Of a DNA stretch of 64,000 nt, positions 60,673-64,000 are shown piece by piece. Made by a program: the position numbers and the translations under genes. The notes under the pieces are model-generated. The model was not told the DNA's origin. It saw only the letters and a program-made list of their open reading frames with translations, and made no database searches. Source of the DNA: Alphaproteobacteria bacterium (GTDB lineage Bacteria > Pseudomonadota > Alphaproteobacteria > ATCC43930 > CGMCC-115725); the NCBI GenBank assembly GCA_030041385.1, contig JASHNY010000020.1, positions 1-64,000 on the forward strand. The letters run 5' to 3'. Position 1 is the first letter of the stretch. Every line of letters begins with the position of its first letter.

Positions 60673-61491
60673 TCACTCGGCCGCAGCTGGATGCGGGCTC
60701 GCACCCTGAGCCGCGAATGCCGCTTCGTCCGGATATTGCCGCAGGGCGCGCCGGGCGTAGTAATAGAACGTCGCGCCGATCGCTTGTTCCTTGAGGCGGT
60801 AGTCATGCGCCTCGCGGGCAAGTTCCGGCTCGATCGGCTTGATCTCGCCGGCGCTCATCGCCAACAGCTGCAATCTTGCCGCGCGCTCGATGAAGACTGA
60901 GCAAATCGTGGCTTCCTCGATCGTGCGGCAGGCCGCAAGCTGGCCGTGATGGGCCAGCAAAATCGCCCGCTTGTCGCCGAGCGCGGTCGAGATCAGCCGC
61001 CCTTCCTCGTCGCCGATCGGGGTGCCCGGCCAGTCCGGCAGCCAGGCGCAATCGTCGTAGAACAGGCTCGTATCCATGTGCGATACGGCAAGCGGCACGC
61101 CGATCATCGACAGCGCCGACACGTTCGGGGGATGCGTGTGCATGATCGCGCGGACCTGCGGCTTGGTGCGGTAGATCCACAGATGAAACCGGTTCGACGG
61201 GTTGGGCATGCCTTCGCCTTCGAGCACGTTCAGGTCGTCGTCAACCAGCAGCAGATTGCCCGGCGCCGCCTCTTCGAGGCCAAGGCCGAAACGCAGCATG
61301 TAATAGGTGCCGCGCCGGTCAGCGCGCGCCGACAGCTGCCCGGCGATGCCGGAATCGTGCCCCTCCGACGCCAGGATGCGCCCGGCCAGCGCCAGTTTCT
61401 GCCGCACCGACCATGGCGGCAGGGTGAAGTGCCGCTCCATCCGCTCGCTGGTCTGCCGGTGATACTCGCCCTTGTCGCGGATCGTCGCCAT
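60673..61491 (-). CDS. Class II aldolase/adducin family protein
   Basis: A 272-residue class II aldolase-like protein. Metal His ligands are in IMHTHPPNVSALSM (H-x-H) and ILLAHHGQLAACR; the phosphate-binding Ser/Gly loop is at GIAGQLSARADRRGTYYMLRFG. The domain occurs in fuculose-phosphate aldolase and ribulose-phosphate epimerase; for this subgroup the substrate is unknown. ATG 61491 has GGAGAG. A XRE-cupin regulator gene follows. Confidence 0.88.
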   Translation of the reverse strand: MATIRDKGEYHRQTSERMERHFTLPPWSVRQKLALAGRILASEGHDSGIAGQLSARADRRGTYYMLRFGLGLEEAAPGNLLLVDDDLNVLEGEGMPNPSNRFHLWIYRTKPQVRAIMHTHPPNVSALSMIGVPLAVSHMDTSLFYDDCAWLPDWPGTPIGDEEGRLISTALGDKRAILLAHHGQLAACRTIEEATICSVFIERAARLQLLAMSAGEIKPIEPELAREAHDYRLKEQAIGATFYYYARRALRQYPDEAAFAAQGASPHPAAAE

Positions 61492-61624
61492 CGCGCTCTC
61501 CCTGCCGTGCAACAGGCGAAACAAGTATCCTGAATGACACTCTGTGTCATGCAAATTTGTCGGCTTCCGGCGGTTGTGGCCCGGATACCCGTGGCGGCAA
61601 CGCGCAAATTGCCCGCCCGGGCGC

Positions 61625-61654
61625 TGGACAGGCAGAAGCGAACTCCTCTATAAG
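61625..61654 (+). promoter_or_regulatory. Promoter of tRNA-Phe
   Basis: TGGACA (61625-61630) and TATAAG (61649-61654) with an 18-bp spacer form a good sigma-70-type promoter. The expected start is about 61661, eight bases before the mature tRNA. Confidence 0.65.
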
Positions 61655-61668
61655 CCCCTGGCCAGCGC

Positions 61669-61744
<76 letters not shown>

Positions 61745-61817
61745 GTCTTTTCAGTGCGGGTGACGGCAGGCCGGCGGGCGGACCGGAGACGGCGGCCGGG
61801 GAGCGCGGGCCCGTGCG

Positions 61818-63563
61818 CTATTGAGCCGTGCTGCGGGACACCCCGACCGCTTTCGCAATGGTGTCTGCCGACCGGCTTCCGCCCGCGCCCTGGCGGCTGG
61901 ACCGCTCGGTTCCCGTTCGCCGCTGTTCCATCGGCGCCTCCGTCGGGTAGAAGAGGCGCCTGCGCAGGTTTTCTTCCCCGTCGGTGATCGCCTTCATGAT
62001 CACGTAGGGCTGCATCGTCGCGTCGGAAAACCGGTAGCGGTGGCGGGATTCGATCCCGCGCCGGATCAGAACATTGCCGCGCTTGTCGGTGATGAACTGC
62101 GCCAAATGCGGCTGAACATGGGCGGGCTTGTACAGCCGGTCGGGTTTCAGCAGGCTGATCGCCTCGATAATGTCGGAGGTACTGAAAAACCCGGCGCCAT
62201 CTGCGCGCGCCAGGGCGCAGGCGAGGATCACGTCGCGGAATATGTTGCGCGCCTGCTTGCTCTCGACGGCCCTGTAGTAATCGTCGGAGAAGGATTGGCC
62301 GCTTTCGGCGACAAATCTTTGCATCGCCGCTTCGACATCCTCGATAACGATCTGGGTCCGGTGGTTCTTGATGGCGTTCTGGGTCGAGAACCGGCCGAGG
62401 ATCTGAACGTAATAGGGCAATCCGCAGGAAAGAGCGACGATGGCCGAGCGCACGTCGCCGGTGATGGTCAGCGGCGTCAGCCGCAGCCGCTTGTCGAGAA
62501 TCTCGTTCAGTTCCGCGGCGTTCATGCGTTCGAGCCGGATGCCCAAAAGCACGCGCCGCAGCGATTGATGGTTGGCAACGAGCTCGCCGATGTCTTCCGC
62601 CACCCCGATCAGCAGCACCGTCACGTTGACGCCGTGGTCATGCAGCGACTTCAGCAGGTTGGCGGTAAGTTCGCGGGCCTCCTTCGACTTCAGCATGTCG
62701 AACTCGTCGATCACCAGGATGATCGGCAGATGCCGCCGCAGGTGCTGGAGTTCGCGCCGGATCACATCCGGCGTTATGACGTCGTAATCGGCGCTGATTT
62801 CATATTTGAACTGCTGTCCGGCGACCGACAGCTCCTCCAATGACCTGCGCCACAGCGCCTCGAAATCGTCTGTCGGGTAGGCTTGCACGCGCGCCGTGAT
62901 CACCGGCGGATGCACGGTATCCTGATGAGCCCAGAACGTATTCGAGATCGAGGTCTTGCCGATCCCGCGCTCGCCGTAAAGCACGATGTGCTTGGCCGAG
63001 TCGCGGACCGCCTCCATCATGCGGCGAATTTCAGCCGCCCGGCCGGCGTAAAGTTCCGCTTCGGGGGCATGACCGGCCGATCGCGTCGGCACCAGCGGCG
63101 CGGCGGTAAAAAGGCGGCCGACCTCCAGTTCCAGCTGATGCCACTCCTTGTCGTTTCTCGGCTCTTCGATGATCGCGGAACCGGGTGGCCGGGAGGCGAG
63201 CGCGCTTCGCGGCGCGGCGGCGGGGGTGTTCGGATGCCGCAGCGGGGCGACCGCAGGCGTGTTCGGATGCCGCAGCGGCGCGGCGGTCGGGGCATTGGGA
63301 TGCCGAAGCGGCGCGGCGGCGGGGGTGCCGGGATACCGAACCGGCGCGGTAGCCGGTCCGGTGCGCAGCGGAGCGACCGGGGCGGGACGGAAGGCAGCGT
63401 CGGTGCCTTCCGCGGCGATGTCGGCCGGCGGTGGGGGGCTGAGCATCGGGGGCGAGGCGAGACGCGCGCGCGCCCGGTAAGCCGCCAGGATCTGGTCGGA
63501 AAACGCCAGCCAGCGCGATTTCCAGCCCGCGGCGGCGATGAAAAGACGCTCAAGGGAAAGCAT
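61818..63563 (-). CDS. AAA-type ATPase with Pro-rich repeat linker
   Basis: A 581-residue protein. N-terminus (1-35) is an amphipathic helix; residues 64-118 hold four 11-residue repeats (APLRHPNTPAA and variants). From about 165 comes an ORC/Cdc6-like P-loop ATPase: YAGRAAEIRRMMEAV, Walker A GERGIGKTS (197-205), Walker B IILVIDEFDM (281-290), and sensor-like LLIGVAEDIGELV. The C-terminal part contains a winged-helix-like region (FFSTSDIIEAISLLKPDRLYKPAHVQPHLAQFITD). AGGAGG precedes ATG 63563. Function is unknown; DNA-related or defence roles are only possibilities. Confidence 0.85.
   Translation of the reverse strand: MLSLERLFIAAAGWKSRWLAFSDQILAAYRARARLASPPMLSPPPPADIAAEGTDAAFRPAPVAPLRTGPATAPVRYPGTPAAAPLRHPNAPTAAPLRHPNTPAVAPLRHPNTPAAAPRSALASRPPGSAIIEEPRNDKEWHQLELEVGRLFTAAPLVPTRSAGHAPEAELYAGRAAEIRRMMEAVRDSAKHIVLYGERGIGKTSISNTFWAHQDTVHPPVITARVQAYPTDDFEALWRRSLEELSVAGQQFKYEISADYDVITPDVIRRELQHLRRHLPIILVIDEFDMLKSKEARELTANLLKSLHDHGVNVTVLLIGVAEDIGELVANHQSLRRVLLGIRLERMNAAELNEILDKRLRLTPLTITGDVRSAIVALSCGLPYYVQILGRFSTQNAIKNHRTQIVIEDVEAAMQRFVAESGQSFSDDYYRAVESKQARNIFRDVILACALARADGAGFFSTSDIIEAISLLKPDRLYKPAHVQPHLAQFITDKRGNVLIRRGIESRHRYRFSDATMQPYVIMKAITDGEENLRRRLFYPTEAPMEQRRTGTERSSRQGAGGSRSADTIAKAVGVSRSTAQ
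63210..63374 (-). repeat. In-gene 33-bp tandem repeat of the ATPase linker
   Basis: Four 33-bp units encode APVRYPGTPAA, APLRHPNAPTA, APLRHPNTPAV and APLRHPNTPAA. The last three are nearly identical in DNA (GGATGCCGCAGCGG... on the plus strand). Such repeats can change copy number by slippage, altering linker length. Confidence 0.85.
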
Positions 63564-63836
63564 CGTGAAGGTTACAACCTCCTGAGCTGCGGCGTCTGTG
63601 TACTGTTTTCTTTTTTTACGCGCGAACGCGAGGCATCGACATGGAAACGCCTCGGCTGGTCTTTTGCTCCTCTCGAATGCCGCAGCACCAAGCCTGATTC
63701 AGGCGATCGACCGCCAGATTCTGCCGGCGCACTCAAAACTTCTTTCAACTTGAGGCCGCCCGGCGGCTTGCGCAAGGCTTCAATTCGATTAGTGCCGTAA
63801 TCCCGACGCGCGCGTACGCCTCGCCGAAAGGCGAAT
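63564..63836. other. Intergenic region, lnt / ATPase
   Basis: A 273-bp gap upstream of the ATPase gene. It has the ATPase RBS (AGGAGG) and a T-rich tract (TGTTTTCTTTTTTTACG, 63602-63617 on the plus strand), likely part of its promoter. No gene is called; track ORFs here are extensions of shadows. Confidence 0.4.
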
Positions 63837-64000
63837 TCAGCGCACCGTCGGCAGCCGCAGCAGCGCCGGTAGCAGCCCTGCGATCAACAGGCCCAGAAAC
63901 GGCCAATCCCCGACCCGGGAGAACGGCGTACGCGGTCGCGGCGCCGGCAACAGCACGTCGGCATAGCCGACTGCGTCGAGTGCGGTACGGGCGACGACCC
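63837..64000 (-). CDS. lnt: Apolipoprotein N-acyltransferase, C-terminal fragment (partial)
   Basis: The window cuts this minus-strand gene; only the last 54 codons are visible. Read from the edge: VVARTALDAVGYADVLLPAP, then RPRTPFSRVGDWPFLGLLIA and GLLPALLRLPTVR to a TGA at 63837. A T-P-[FY]-x-R-x-GDW motif followed by one membrane helix is the usual end of Lnt, which adds the third acyl chain to lipoproteins. The catalytic domain lies outside the window, so this rests on the C-terminal pattern. Confidence 0.75.
   Translation of the reverse strand, partial: VVARTALDAVGYADVLLPAPRPRTPFSRVGDWPFLGLLIAGLLPALLRLPTVR

Noticed and set aside
61745-61817. Integration site (att) at the tRNA-Phe 3' end
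   Set aside because: No direct repeat of the tRNA 3' end and no integrase within the window.
63210-63374. CRISPR-like spacing of short repeats
   Set aside because: Contiguous 33-bp units without spacers, in frame with the ATPase gene; a coding tandem repeat.

Overview
The window is a stretch of chromosome from a GC-rich alphaproteobacterium, probably Rhodospirillales or a related order. I base this on strong codon bias, the glyA-nrdR-ribD-ribE-ribH-nusB-thiL order, an LdtR-type MarR regulator, a Ros/MucR zinc-finger regulator, a metal-site HemB of the cysteine-free (Mg) type, and many CoA-thioester and short-chain dehydrogenase genes. No phage, plasmid, CRISPR array or complete insertion sequence is visible.

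Layout. 0-7.7 kb: gatB, small conserved unknowns, an AI-2E-type permease, a cupin, an OmpA-like lipoprotein, and a GH1 glycosidase/SMP-30 lactonase pair. 7.7-9.5 kb: palindromic repeats around an orphan Flp pilin gene, a thioesterase and a HAD hydrolase. 10-16.5 kb: amine oxidase, a TPR protein beside its adenylate-cyclase/TPR paralogue, a histidine phosphatase and a CaiB-like CoA transferase with unusual domain order. 16.5-22.5 kb: a small monooxygenase, a quinone reductase, and an RND efflux operon ending in its own MarR gene. 22.5-32.8 kb: SDRs, sirtuin, RlmM-like methyltransferase, alcohol dehydrogenase, PEP-mutase family lyase, hemB, and an ETHE1-like MBL/rhodanese fusion. 32.9-47.3 kb: rmuC and a catabolic stretch: acyl-CoA dehydrogenase, Rieske oxygenase alpha and beta, ThDP 2-hydroxyacyl-CoA lyase, HpcH aldolase, TauD dioxygenase, HIBYL-CoA hydrolase and hydroxyisobutyrate dehydrogenase. 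Three of these match distal valine catabolism. 47.3-49.3 kb: ldtR, a TIGR01244-like phosphatase, a Doc-like protein and mucR. 49.6-55.6 kb: the riboflavin/thiamine housekeeping operon. 55.7-64 kb: an outer-membrane polysaccharide export lipoprotein, KDG-type kinase and SDR, a ferredoxin-reductase-type oxidoreductase, XRE-cupin regulator with class II aldolase, tRNA-Phe, an AAA ATPase, and the 3' end of lnt.

The most unusual signal is non-coding. A modular family of palindromic elements appears at four loci (7.8-8.4, 9.3-9.4, 23.2-23.4 and 28.5-28.7 kb). The elements have related inverted termini beginning CTAG. At four genes the CTAG edge itself supplies the TAG stop codon. At 9282-9443 one 162-bp element exactly fills the gap between two convergent genes, with CTAG on both sides, as expected of a MITE that inserted into a CTAG where two stop codons once overlapped. 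A different 235-bp repeat, carrying a rho-independent terminator, is duplicated after the ThDP lyase gene.

Other points worth checking: a Doc/Fic protein whose catalytic His is replaced and that has no visible antitoxin, an SDR lacking the Ser-Tyr-Lys triad, and a cyclase/TPR gene duplication. There are also two possible gene remnants, and a standalone AAA ATPase with an 11-residue repeat linker.
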